This document shows, piece by piece, positions 53,418 to 60,702 of a stretch of 64,000 bases of DNA. Location of the stretch: positions 62,001 through 126,000 of the forward strand of contig JAKSIJ010000007.1 in assembly GCA_024398875.1 (NCBI GenBank), in the 5' to 3' direction. The DNA comes from Fibrobacter sp. GTDB taxonomy: Bacteria > Fibrobacterota > Fibrobacteria > Fibrobacterales > Fibrobacteraceae. Every line of letters starts with the position of its first letter. Position 1 is the stretch's first letter. Made by a program: the position numbers and the translations under genes. The notes beneath the pieces were generated by a model, which worked only from the letters and a program-made list of their open reading frames with translations, did not search any database and was not told the origin of the DNA.

Positions 53418-54504
53418 AATCAATTCAGAATTCAGAATTCAAAATTCAAAATTGTGGTGTGGCGAGGGCCGCAGCCTCCATAAAAAGTGGATTGTTTTTG
53501 TGGCGCTTGTTTTTGTGGCAACTTCCTTTGCGGCGCAGTCCAGTGCAGATTTGATGGACCGGGCCAACGCGCTTTATCGGGAGGGTCGTTTCAAGCAGGC
53601 AATCATCCTCTATGAAAAAGCGGAGCAGCGCGGCGCTGACCCTATTGCCTCTTCCTTCAATGTGGCCAACAGTTATTTCCAGACGGGGAAGTACCCTGAG
53701 GCGGCAGCAGCCTATCGGAAGGCGGTGGATTATTCCGAAGGCAAATTTGCTCCGGCGCTTTTCAACTTGGCCTCCGTCTATTTCCGCCTGAAGCAATATC
53801 CGGAGTGTATCGCTACTTACCATAGGGCCCTTAAATTGGAGCCCGAAAATGTGAGCGGTTGGCTCTATCTGGGGGAGGCATACGGCAAGACTGGCGATAA
53901 AGTGGGTGCCTTGCGGGCGATTGAATCCGCCTACCGTCTGGACAAATCCGACGTGAGTCTCGTGTACCAGCTTTCGGAGGCTTCCATTGCGTTAGGTGAC
54001 TATGACCGGGCTACCCAAGTGATTCGGGAAGGCTATTCTGCGCACCCGGAAGAGACTGATTTTCTGGTGTACTTGGGCGATGTCTATCGGCTGGAGAAGA
54101 ATTTTGAGGAAAGTGCTGGTGCCTACCGTGAAGCCCTCAGTGTTAGTCCTGAGGATGTGAACGCCATGTACAAGCTAGCGGATGTCTTGGTGGAGGACGG
54201 GAAGAATTTTGTGGCCATGGACATCCTTTCGAACATCTTGCAGATAAAACCGGATTTTGCAGATGCGGCCATTTTCCTCGGAAATCTGGCGTACGATGCC
54301 AAGTTCTGGGAGCGTAGCGAGGCTGCTTATGAACTGGCGGCCAAGGCGAATAGCCCGGAGGCGGTTTTTGGGTTCAAAAACCTCTCTTATGAGGCGAAAT
54401 TGCAGAAAAGGACCGCAGAAGCCCTCCGTTATCTTGAGAAGGCGAAGGTGTATTACCCCTCCGATATGACCCTGGATGCCGAGATTCTGGACCTTTCCCC
54501 ATAA
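53410..54504 (+). CDS. Exported TPR protein of the TonB2-type cluster
   Basis: A 364-residue protein with a signal segment (WIVFVALVFVATSFAAQ) and about eight tetratricopeptide repeats from residue 48 on. Examples are ANALYREGRFKQAIILYEKA, ANSYFQTGKYPEAAAAYRKA and LYLGEAYGKTGDKVGALRAI. TPR proteins end many ttpC-exbB-exbD-tonB operons and probably assist the complex in the periplasm. The first 15 residues (MTRINSEFRIQNSKL) come from a heptamer repeat, as in the ExbB-family protein upstream, and lengthen the N-terminus before the signal. Confidence 0.85.
   Translation: MTRINSEFRIQNSKLWCGEGRSLHKKWIVFVALVFVATSFAAQSSADLMDRANALYREGRFKQAIILYEKAEQRGADPIASSFNVANSYFQTGKYPEAAAAYRKAVDYSEGKFAPALFNLASVYFRLKQYPECIATYHRALKLEPENVSGWLYLGEAYGKTGDKVGALRAIESAYRLDKSDVSLVYQLSEASIALGDYDRATQVIREGYSAHPEETDFLVYLGDVYRLEKNFEESAGAYREALSVSPEDVNAMYKLADVLVEDGKNFVAMDILSNILQIKPDFADAAIFLGNLAYDAKFWERSEAAYELAAKANSPEAVFGFKNLSYEAKLQKRTAEALRYLEKAKVYYPSDMTLDAEILDLSP
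53422..53456 (+). repeat. Degenerate heptamer tandem repeat inside a coding start
   Basis: Units aattcag, aattcag, aattcaa, aattcaa, aattgtg. They encode the NSEFRIQNSKL stretch of the TPR protein. Confidence 0.8.
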
Positions 54505-54527
54505 AAAGCTGTTTTTCGCCGGAATCC

Positions 54528-54560
54528 AATTCTGCATTCAGCATTCAGCATTCTGCATTT
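54528..54560 (+). repeat. Degenerate heptamer tandem repeat
   Basis: Units aattctg, cattcag, cattcag, cattctg and a partial fifth in the gap between the TPR gene and cmk. Confidence 0.75.
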
Positions 54561-54579
54561 TCTATCTTTGCCCCCACTT

Positions 54580-55248
54580 ATGACTGCATCAAAGCATTTC
54601 ATCATCGCCATCGATGGCGGAAGTGGAACCGGCAAGAGCACCACAGCCAAGATTATTGCCAAACAATTGGGCATAACCTATCTGGACACGGGCGCCATGT
54701 ACCGGGCCGTCACTTTTGCCGCCTTGGAGAAGGGACTTCCGGCTGAGGAAGGGCCTGCAATGGATGCGCTGCTTCAGGAATTGAAGCTCACTTTTGATGC
54801 GGAAAACCACATTTTGATTAACGGGGTGTCTCACGAGCAGGAAATTCGCGGCATGCGGGTTTCGAACAATGTGAGCATATACTGCGCCCTCCCGTCCGTC
54901 CGCGCCGCCATGACGAAGATGCAGCGTGAAATCGGAGCTGTGTCCAGTTGCATTTTGGATGGCCGCGATATCGGTACGGTGGTCTTCCCCAATGCAGAGT
55001 ACAAGTTTTTCATGGTGACGGACGTGGCTGTCCGCGCCGAACGCCGCCTCAAGGAACTCCTTGAAAAAGGCGAGCAGGTTACCTATGAAGAAGTCCTCGC
55101 GAACCTCACGGAACGTGACCGCCTGGACTCCTCCCGCGCCAACGCCCCCCTCAAGAAGGCGGATGACGCTATCGAAATTGACACTACACATATCTCAATC
55201 CAACAACAGGTTCAAAAGATTCTCGACTACGTAGGTGTAGTGGCGTAG
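54580..55248 (+). CDS. cmk: Cytidylate kinase
   Basis: A 222-residue kinase converting CMP/dCMP to the diphosphates. P-loop IDGGSGTGKSTTAKIIAK at about 10-27, LDTGAMYRAVT (CMP-binding), ILDGRDIGTVVFPNAEYKFF and the lid Arg residues in ERDRLDSSRANAPLKKADD. ATG 54580 is used; the TTG at 54568 adds four residues without support. It lies 38 bp before rpsA, a gene pair conserved in many bacteria. Confidence 0.95.
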   Translation: MTASKHFIIAIDGGSGTGKSTTAKIIAKQLGITYLDTGAMYRAVTFAALEKGLPAEEGPAMDALLQELKLTFDAENHILINGVSHEQEIRGMRVSNNVSIYCALPSVRAAMTKMQREIGAVSSCILDGRDIGTVVFPNAEYKFFMVTDVAVRAERRLKELLEKGEQVTYEEVLANLTERDRLDSSRANAPLKKADDAIEIDTTHISIQQQVQKILDYVGVVA

Positions 55249-55286
55249 TCCTGGATTTTTTCTACCGCAACCCAATAAAAAACAAT

Positions 55287-57074
55287 ATGTCTCAAAATCT
55301 CAAATTCGGAACTCAGGACGATCTCGCTGAAATTCTCGCTGCTCAAGGTGAATGCAGCCCGAACTTCCGCAAGCAGAATGCCGATATCTATGCCGGTATG
55401 GATTGCCTCGAACAGGGCAAGCTCGTCAATGGTAAGATTGCTTCCGTGAACGATCAGGAAGTTCTCATCGACGTGAACTACAAGTCCGAAGGCGTGATTG
55501 ATCGCGCCGAATTCAAGGACACCGACTCTCTCGAAATCGGTTCCGAAATCGAAGTGTTTGTTGAAAAGCTGGAAGATGAAGACGGTCGTCTCATCCTCAG
55601 CAAGCAGAAGGCCGACTTTGTCCGCGTGTGGGATCGCATCCACGCTGCATTCGAAAACAACGAAGTTGTCCGTGGCAAGCTCACGAAGCGCATCAAGGGC
55701 GGCGTGGTTGTCGACCTCTTCGGTATCGATGCCTTCCTCCCCGGCTCTCAGATCGACCTCCGTCAGATTCCCGATATCAATGCTCTCATTGACCAGGAAT
55801 TCGACCTCAAGGTTATCAAGGTCAACAAGGCCCGCCGTAACATCGTGGTTAGCCGCCGCGTGGTTCTCGAAGAAGAACGCAACAAGCAGCGTGGCGACGT
55901 TCTCGAAACTCTCGAGAAGAACCAGGTCCGCAAGGGTATCGTCAAGAACATTACCGACTTCGGTGCATTCATCGATCTCGGCGGCGTAGACGGCCTCCTC
56001 CACATCACCGACATGAGCTACAAGCGCATCAACCACCCCACCGAAATGGTCCAGCTCGGCCAGGAAGTGGAAGTCATGGTGCTCGACTTCAACGACAAGA
56101 AGGAACGTATCTCTCTCGGCATGAAGCAGCTTAAGCCGCATCCCTGGAAGGATATCGCTGAACGTTATCCGGAAGGCGCAATCGTTAAGGGTAAGGTTGT
56201 TTCCATCACTGATTACGGTGCATTCATCGAACTGGATTCCGGCGTTGAAGGCCTCATCCACGTTTCCGAAATGTCCTGGACTCAGCACGTTAAGCATCCG
56301 TCCAAGATCCTCACCGTTGGTCAGGAAGTTGAAGCTGTCGTTCTCAAGGTCGAAGAAGAAGCTGAACGCATCTCTCTCGGCATGAAGCAGCTCGAATCTG
56401 ATCCGTGGGATTCCATCGAAACCGAACTTCCCCCGGGCGCACGCGTTGTTGGTGAAATCCGCAACATTGCTTCCTTCGGCGCATTCGTCGAAATCAAGGA
56501 AGGTGTTGATGGCCTCATCCACGTTTCCGACATGTCCTGGACCAAGAAGATCACCCATCCGAACGAAATGGTCAAGAAGGGTGACAAGGTGGAATGCGTT
56601 GTGCTGGCCGTCGATAAGGAAAAGCGCCGCATTTCTCTCTCCATGAAGCACCTCACCGAAGATCCGTGGGATTCCATCGATACCACGTTCCCGGTTGATG
56701 CCGAAGTGAAGGGCAAGATTGTTCGTATGCTGGACCGCGGCGTTGTCGTCGAAATGGCCGAAGGCATCGAAGGCTTCATTCCTGTTTCCAAGCTCACCGC
56801 CGAATACATCAAGGTTCCTGCCGATGCATTCAAGGTTGGCGACGAAGTTCCGGCTGTTGTGACCGAAATCGATCAGAACAACCGCAAGATCTTCCTCTCC
56901 GTGGTGGACTACTTCAAGAACCGCGAATCCGCTGAGCTGAAGGCTTGGATGGATTCTCACAAGCCGGGCGAAAATGGCACCACCATTGGTGAAGCCACCG
57001 CTCCTGCTAAGAAGAAGGCCACTAAGAAGAAGGCTGAAAAGCCCGCTGAAGAAGCTCCTGCTGAAGAAGCTTAA
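55287..57074 (+). CDS. rpsA: 30S ribosomal protein S1
   Basis: A 595-residue S1 protein with six OB-fold S1 repeats starting at about residues 45, 130, 215, 300, 388 and 473. Repeats 3 to 5 show the clear pattern (VKNITDFGAFIDLGGVDGLL, VVSITDYGAFIELDSGVEGL, IRNIASFGAFVEIKEGVDGL). It brings mRNA to the small subunit. The C-terminus is a Lys/Ala/Glu-rich tail. Codon choice is strongly biased (CTC, CGC, GGC, GTT) compared with neighbours, as expected for very high expression. There is no ribosome site of the usual kind before the ATG. Confidence 0.96.
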   Translation: MSQNLKFGTQDDLAEILAAQGECSPNFRKQNADIYAGMDCLEQGKLVNGKIASVNDQEVLIDVNYKSEGVIDRAEFKDTDSLEIGSEIEVFVEKLEDEDGRLILSKQKADFVRVWDRIHAAFENNEVVRGKLTKRIKGGVVVDLFGIDAFLPGSQIDLRQIPDINALIDQEFDLKVIKVNKARRNIVVSRRVVLEEERNKQRGDVLETLEKNQVRKGIVKNITDFGAFIDLGGVDGLLHITDMSYKRINHPTEMVQLGQEVEVMVLDFNDKKERISLGMKQLKPHPWKDIAERYPEGAIVKGKVVSITDYGAFIELDSGVEGLIHVSEMSWTQHVKHPSKILTVGQEVEAVVLKVEEEAERISLGMKQLESDPWDSIETELPPGARVVGEIRNIASFGAFVEIKEGVDGLIHVSDMSWTKKITHPNEMVKKGDKVECVVLAVDKEKRRISLSMKHLTEDPWDSIDTTFPVDAEVKGKIVRMLDRGVVVEMAEGIEGFIPVSKLTAEYIKVPADAFKVGDEVPAVVTEIDQNNRKIFLSVVDYFKNRESAELKAWMDSHKPGENGTTIGEATAPAKKKATKKKAEKPAEEAPAEEA

Positions 57075-57093
57075 TCAGTAACAGAAACTGTAA

Positions 57094-57131
57094 AGGAACC
57101 TCGCGCGTAAAACCGCGGGGTTTCTTTTTTT
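57094..57131 (+). terminator. Terminator after rpsA
   Basis: Stem aacctcgcg / cgcggggtt (one wobble pair) and a T run. Confidence 0.8.
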
Positions 57132-57154
57132 ATGTATAATTTTTTAGAGTGAGA

Positions 57155-57168
57155 CGGAAAATTTTCCG
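57155..57168. other. Perfect 14-bp palindrome before zinc-ribbon gene
   Basis: cggaaaattttccg, 21 bp before the ATG at 57190. It could be an operator or part of a leader hairpin; no partner gene suggests which. Confidence 0.3.
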
Positions 57169-57189
57169 CTCTATTTGTTTGAGGTCAAC

Positions 57190-57657
57190 ATGGGTTACGT
57201 TCAGTCTCAGTGTCCAGAATGCAAATCGAAGTTCAACGATTCCAGCAATACATGGAATTATGGAAGCCCTATAAGAGTTTGTCCTAAATGCAGGGCGGAA
57301 TTTCTGGACAAGCGCTTTCGCGAAGTGGCTATAACTGGTTTTGACCCTCACAGTTCCAACCCTAAATATTATTTGAAGTGTTGCCTCATCCTTATCGCTC
57401 TTGCTGCTGCAGGTGGAGCATGGTTTTATTGGAAGTTGGTGTTCCGGAATGTTATTTCCATTTCGGGCGGTGCCATTGCGGCTATCAGCGTTATCGGCAT
57501 GTTTTGGTGCTTTGCCCAATTTGTCCGCATCAAGACGGGGGCCCAGCAGAAGGCCAACCAGAAGTATATGGCCGAGTCCGAAGAGCGTTTGAAAGATAAG
57601 ACATACGTGAAGAAACTTTTGGCGGCGGGTTATAAGGTTCCCGAAAAGTATCTGTAG
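57190..57657 (+). CDS. Zinc-ribbon membrane protein of unknown function
   Basis: A 155-residue protein. ATG 57190 has GAGG 5 bases upstream; a TTG 15 bases earlier is in frame. The N-terminal zinc ribbon has the pairs CPECKSKF and CPKCRAEF (about residues 8-35). Two membrane helices follow (YYLKCCLILIALAAAGGAWF and ISGGAIAAISVIGMFWCFAQ) and a charged helical end (KYMAESEERLKDKTYVKKLL). The ribbon resembles those of MJ0042-type bacterial proteins. The function is unknown. It stands between rpsA and coaBC. Confidence 0.65.
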   Translation: MGYVQSQCPECKSKFNDSSNTWNYGSPIRVCPKCRAEFLDKRFREVAITGFDPHSSNPKYYLKCCLILIALAAAGGAWFYWKLVFRNVISISGGAIAAISVIGMFWCFAQFVRIKTGAQQKANQKYMAESEERLKDKTYVKKLLAAGYKVPEKYL

Positions 57658-57695
57658 AAAATCGAGCGTAGCCAAATTTCTATCTTGATGGACGT

Positions 57696-59009
57696 ATGAA
57701 TCTTTCGGGCAAGCACATCCTTCTTGGCGTTTCCGGCGGTATCGCGGCTTACAAGAGCTGCGAACTTTTGCGGCTGTTGCAGAAGAAGGGTGCCGAGGTG
57801 CGCGTGTGCATGACGGAGGCGGCCACGAAGTTTGTGGCGCCTCTTACGTTTGCGAGCCTTTCAAAGTGCCCGGTGTACTTGAAGGACGGTGCTGTAGAGG
57901 CGCGGCCTTTCCAGCATATCGATTTCCCGCGGTGGGCGGACTTGTACCTGGTGGTGCCAGCGACCGCCAACATTATCGGGAAGTTTGTTTACGGTTTGGC
58001 GGATGACCCCGTGAGCCTTTGCTTTATGAGTTGCGCTTGTCCGCGGTTTGTGGCGCCTGCCATGAATGTGGCCATGTTTGAGTCGCCGGCGGTGAAGCGC
58101 AATTTGGAAGCACTCCGCAGTTTTGAGAATACTGTTGTGATGGACAGCCCGGCTGGAGAACTGGCCTGCGGTGAAGTGGGGAAGGGAAGACTTCTGGAGC
58201 CTGCAGAAATTGTGAAGTACCTGGAGAATTATGAATTATTAAGTACGAAGGCAGTGAAGGATAATCGGGCGGGAGCCGCTCCGTTGTCCGATGCCCAGAA
58301 GTATTTGGAAGAAACGGCAGAACAGGAATTCCCCGTATCTCATAATTCATCATTCATACCTAGTAACTGCACCCGTCGCGTGCTGATTACTGCGGGCCGT
58401 ACTGAAGAAGCCATTGACCCTGTGCGCTACATCAGCAATCGCAGCAGCGGAAAGACTGCGGTCGCTTTGGCGGCTACGTTCCTTGCCAATGGTTATGCAG
58501 TGGAAGTTGTTGCGGGCCCCATGGAAGCGGAATTCCCGGGAGGTGTCCAGGTTACGAAAGTGCGCAGTGCCTGCGAAATGCACGATGCTGTTTTAGCGCG
58601 TGCGCCTAAAGCGGATGCGGTGATTCATTGCGCAGCGGTGGCGGATTACCGCCCGGCAAAACCTGCTACGGAAAAAATCAAGGATAGCCGGAGTCAGTTG
58701 ACGTTGGAGCTTGTACCGAACCCGAATATTTTGCGGGATTGCGTTGCGGCTCGAACAGCGAACCAGGTGATTGTGGGCTTTGCTCTGGAGACGGATCATT
58801 TTGAAGAGCATGCTGCAGAGAAACTGGCAAAGTCTGGCGCGGACGCCCTTTTGCTCAATGCGCCTGTGGCCGAAAATAGCGGCTTTGGTTTTGACGAAGT
58901 GAAGTTTGCTCTTGTTCGCCGTGATGCTCCAGTGCCCCAGATGAAGATGGGCTCCAAACTGGATTTGGCGGAGGCGATTTTGAAGTTTGTGGAGGAGTCC
59001 CATGGCTAG
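57696..59009 (+). CDS. coaBC: Phosphopantothenoylcysteine decarboxylase / phosphopantothenate-cysteine ligase
   Basis: A 437-residue bifunctional enzyme of coenzyme A synthesis. The CoaC flavoprotein domain (about 1-175) has LLGVSGGIAAYKSCELLRLL, the FMN-binding VVPATANIIGKFVYGLADD and PAMNVAMFE. The CoaB domain (about 228-435) has RVLITAGRTEEAIDPVRYIS, NRSSGKTAVAL and VIHCAAVADYRPAKP. The two are joined by a linker longer than usual, encoded in part by a repeat-bounded segment (58227-58354). The frame is intact, so I expect the enzyme to work. Confidence 0.92.
   Translation: MNLSGKHILLGVSGGIAAYKSCELLRLLQKKGAEVRVCMTEAATKFVAPLTFASLSKCPVYLKDGAVEARPFQHIDFPRWADLYLVVPATANIIGKFVYGLADDPVSLCFMSCACPRFVAPAMNVAMFESPAVKRNLEALRSFENTVVMDSPAGELACGEVGKGRLLEPAEIVKYLENYELLSTKAVKDNRAGAAPLSDAQKYLEETAEQEFPVSHNSSFIPSNCTRRVLITAGRTEEAIDPVRYISNRSSGKTAVALAATFLANGYAVEVVAGPMEAEFPGGVQVTKVRSACEMHDAVLARAPKADAVIHCAAVADYRPAKPATEKIKDSRSQLTLELVPNPNILRDCVAARTANQVIVGFALETDHFEEHAAEKLAKSGADALLLNAPVAENSGFGFDEVKFALVRRDAPVPQMKMGSKLDLAEAILKFVEESHG
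58227..58354 (+). repeat. In-frame MITE-like segment with inverted heptamer ends in coaBC
   Basis: The left end (58227-58247) and the complement of the right end (58334-58354) match at 17 of 21 bases. Both are heptamer-type (aattatg, aattatt, aagtacg). TACCT occurs just outside both ends (58218-58222 and 58357-58361), a possible target duplication. The insert encodes about 43 linker residues between CoaC and CoaB. Confidence 0.5.
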
Positions 59010-59934
59010 CGAATACGATTTCAGCGAACTGCGGAACTACCTTCGCGGTCAGATGGATTTGGGTGAGGCGGAGATTTTTTTGGATGAGCCGTGGACGCTT
59101 CAGAAGCGGAGCGCGAAGGCGATGCAAAGTCCCGCGTCGCCTGCAGTGAAAAAGCCCGCGGCAGTATCCAAGCCTGCAGTTGCTGCTCAGCTTGCGGTAC
59201 AAAAGTCCGCGGCAGTATCCAGCTCTGCAATTGCTGCCCAGCCCGCGGCGCAGTTCTCTCCGGCAATGCAGTCCCCAGCCCAAGATCCGGCACCGATTTT
59301 CGCAGGCTTTGACGCTCCGGCCCCACGCCTTGCACGCCAAACAGCTCCCGCGGCATACGAGTCCGCAGCTTCTCTGGACGAGTTCTACACGAAACTTTCT
59401 GCAGAAACCCTCTATGCTCAGGTTGGGAGCCTCGCCCGCTATGAAGGACCCGCCAACCCGCGGCTGCTCTTGCTTTTCGCGGCGCCTTCCGCAGACCTTC
59501 CTGCGGGCAGTTTCTCTCCCGCAAATGCCACTAATGCCAACCCATTTTTTGCTTCTCCCGTGGGCCAGATGCTCACGCGCTTGTTTGCGAGCCTCGGCAT
59601 TCCGGCAGAGTCCATCGGCGTCACCTTCTTCTACAAGGGCGCCGTTCCACGGAACATCCCGCCGCTTCTGGAGGCTGCCCTCCGGAAAATGCTCACGAAG
59701 GAACTCTCCTTTATCGCGCCCCAGGTCATGGTGACTTTTGGCGAGCCCGTGTTCCATCAACTCTTCGGCAAAGGCCAGAACTTCAACGCTCTCGCAGGCA
59801 CGGACTTGGATTTTGCGGGCGTAAAGACCTGCTCCCTCGTGGATGCCGTCGCCATGTCTGCCGACAAGCAGCTGAAACTTCTTACCTGGAAAGTCCACAT
59901 TCCCAAGAGCAGCTACTTCACTGTAGCGAAGTAG
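59002..59934 (+). CDS. Uracil-DNA-glycosylase-like domain protein
   Basis: A 310-residue protein. ATG 59002 overlaps the coaBC stop and follows GGAGGAG, so the two are coupled. Residues about 35-115 are an Ala/Pro/Ser/Gln-rich linker of repeated KPAAVSKPA-like units. The C-terminal 180 residues resemble the UDG superfamily in order of motifs. LLLLFAAPSADLPAG stands in the place of the water-activating loop. SPVGQMLTRLFASLGI comes next, and APQVMVTFGEPVFHQLFG corresponds to the helix before the active-site His loop. The four iron-sulfur cysteines of family 4 are missing. Activity is doubtful; the family call is by pattern only. Confidence 0.45.
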   Translation: MASEYDFSELRNYLRGQMDLGEAEIFLDEPWTLQKRSAKAMQSPASPAVKKPAAVSKPAVAAQLAVQKSAAVSSSAIAAQPAAQFSPAMQSPAQDPAPIFAGFDAPAPRLARQTAPAAYESAASLDEFYTKLSAETLYAQVGSLARYEGPANPRLLLLFAAPSADLPAGSFSPANATNANPFFASPVGQMLTRLFASLGIPAESIGVTFFYKGAVPRNIPPLLEAALRKMLTKELSFIAPQVMVTFGEPVFHQLFGKGQNFNALAGTDLDFAGVKTCSLVDAVAMSADKQLKLLTWKVHIPKSSYFTVAK

Positions 59935-59980
59935 TCTTTAGCTACGCCTTTTTTGTATATTCCCTGCATTGATTATTCGT

Positions 59981-60020
59981 AGATCGCCTTGCATTTTTGC
60001 CGGCGGTCTTTTCTTTTTTT
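59981..60020 (+). terminator. Terminator before the toxin-antitoxin genes
   Basis: Stem agatcgcc / ggcggtct (one wobble pair) with a T-rich tail. It isolates the downstream small genes from the coaBC unit. Confidence 0.7.
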
Positions 60021-60032
60021 AACAAGAAGAAT

Positions 60033-60045
60033 ATATACTGTATAT
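60033..60045. promoter_or_regulatory. Palindrome upstream of toxin-antitoxin promoter
   Basis: atatac-t-gtatat, a perfect 13-bp palindrome 8 bp before the -35 element. It is a candidate operator for autoregulation by the RHH protein. Confidence 0.4.
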
Positions 60046-60052
60046 GAGTGTA

Positions 60053-60081
60053 TTGACAATGTGTAATACATTATGTATATT
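60053..60081 (+). promoter_or_regulatory. Strong sigma-70-type promoter of the toxin-antitoxin pair
   Basis: TTGACA, exactly 17 bp, TATATT. A second inverted repeat, aatgt-gtaat-acatt (60058-60072), lies in the spacer, where a bound repressor would block polymerase. Confidence 0.7.
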
Positions 60082-60102
60082 CATTAAAGCGAGAGGGCGT
60101 GT

Positions 60103-60348
60103 ATGAATATTATTAGGCATGCCTTTGAGCAGATGAAGGAACGAGGATTTACAGTAGAGATGTTGGGAAGGCTTGTTTGTGGAAGGACGTATATAAGAAC
60201 GTCTGAAACGGATGATTGCCGGTACTTAATGACGGGTATTGTAAATAAAAAGTGGTGGACAATCGTTTTAGATAAAGACTTATACACAGTGATAACGGTA
60301 AGGAGAGCTCATGAGGACGAAATCAAAGAAGCGCAAAGTTCGTTTTAA
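60103..60348 (+). CDS. DUF4258-like putative toxin
   Basis: An 81-residue basic protein. HAFEQMKERGFTVEMLGRLV near the N-terminus matches the start of DUF4258/BrnT-like small toxins, and it ends in short strands (WWTIVLDKDLYTVITVRRAH). In this group the fold is a small RNase type. GAGAGGGCG precedes the ATG. It overlaps the next gene by 38 bp, which is typical of toxin-antitoxin operons. Toxicity is inferred; the sequence does not prove it. Confidence 0.65.
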   Translation: MNIIRHAFEQMKERGFTVEMLGRLVCGRTYIRTSETDDCRYLMTGIVNKKWWTIVLDKDLYTVITVRRAHEDEIKEAQSSF

Positions 60349-60634
60349 GGTGGTGGACGATTTTTTGCCTAAGGAAGTTCTTGAAGATTATGATGGCGGA
60401 AAAATAAAGGGAACTAGTGAGGGAATTGTATCGAAGCCCCCTGCAGGAGCGTCATTGGATGAGGCTTTAGAATATATAAGAGACTTAATCAAAGAACGGG
60501 AAGCGCAGAAAAGGAAAGTGTATTCTTTCCGTTTGAAAATATCCACAGTGGAGTCCATCAAGAAGAAAGCGTCCGCTTTAGGCCTTCCATACCAGACTTA
60601 TGTGGGTGCAATTTTGGATCAGATGGCTTCCTGA
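60311..60634 (+). CDS. RHH/BrnA-like putative antitoxin
   Basis: A 107-residue protein with a basic start (MRTKSKKRKVRFKVV), a middle region with a DEALEYIRDLIKEREAQKR helix and a C-terminal ribbon-helix-helix-like end. The last part reads SFRLKISTVESIKKKASALG then LPYQTYVGAILDQMAS, which is the form seen in BrnA/CopG-type antitoxins. These bind DNA as dimers and repress their own promoter; the two palindromes around the promoter fit that. The antitoxin being second in the operon is as in brnT-brnA. Confidence 0.7.
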   Translation: MRTKSKKRKVRFKVVDDFLPKEVLEDYDGGKIKGTSEGIVSKPPAGASLDEALEYIRDLIKEREAQKRKVYSFRLKISTVESIKKKASALGLPYQTYVGAILDQMAS

Positions 60635-60702
60635 CCCCCTTTCAATCTCTGGTTCAAAAATTCAATGGGCCAACAAAACTTATATTTCCATTGAGTTAGT
60701 AT

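Noticed and set aside
55227-56960. A 577-codon open frame on the minus strand opposite rpsA
   Set aside because: It mirrors rpsA, whose biased codons remove stops from the opposite strand. No start signal, family motif or membrane pattern is seen.
58227-58354. coaBC as a broken or interrupted gene
   Set aside because: The inserted segment keeps the reading frame and both enzyme domains are complete.
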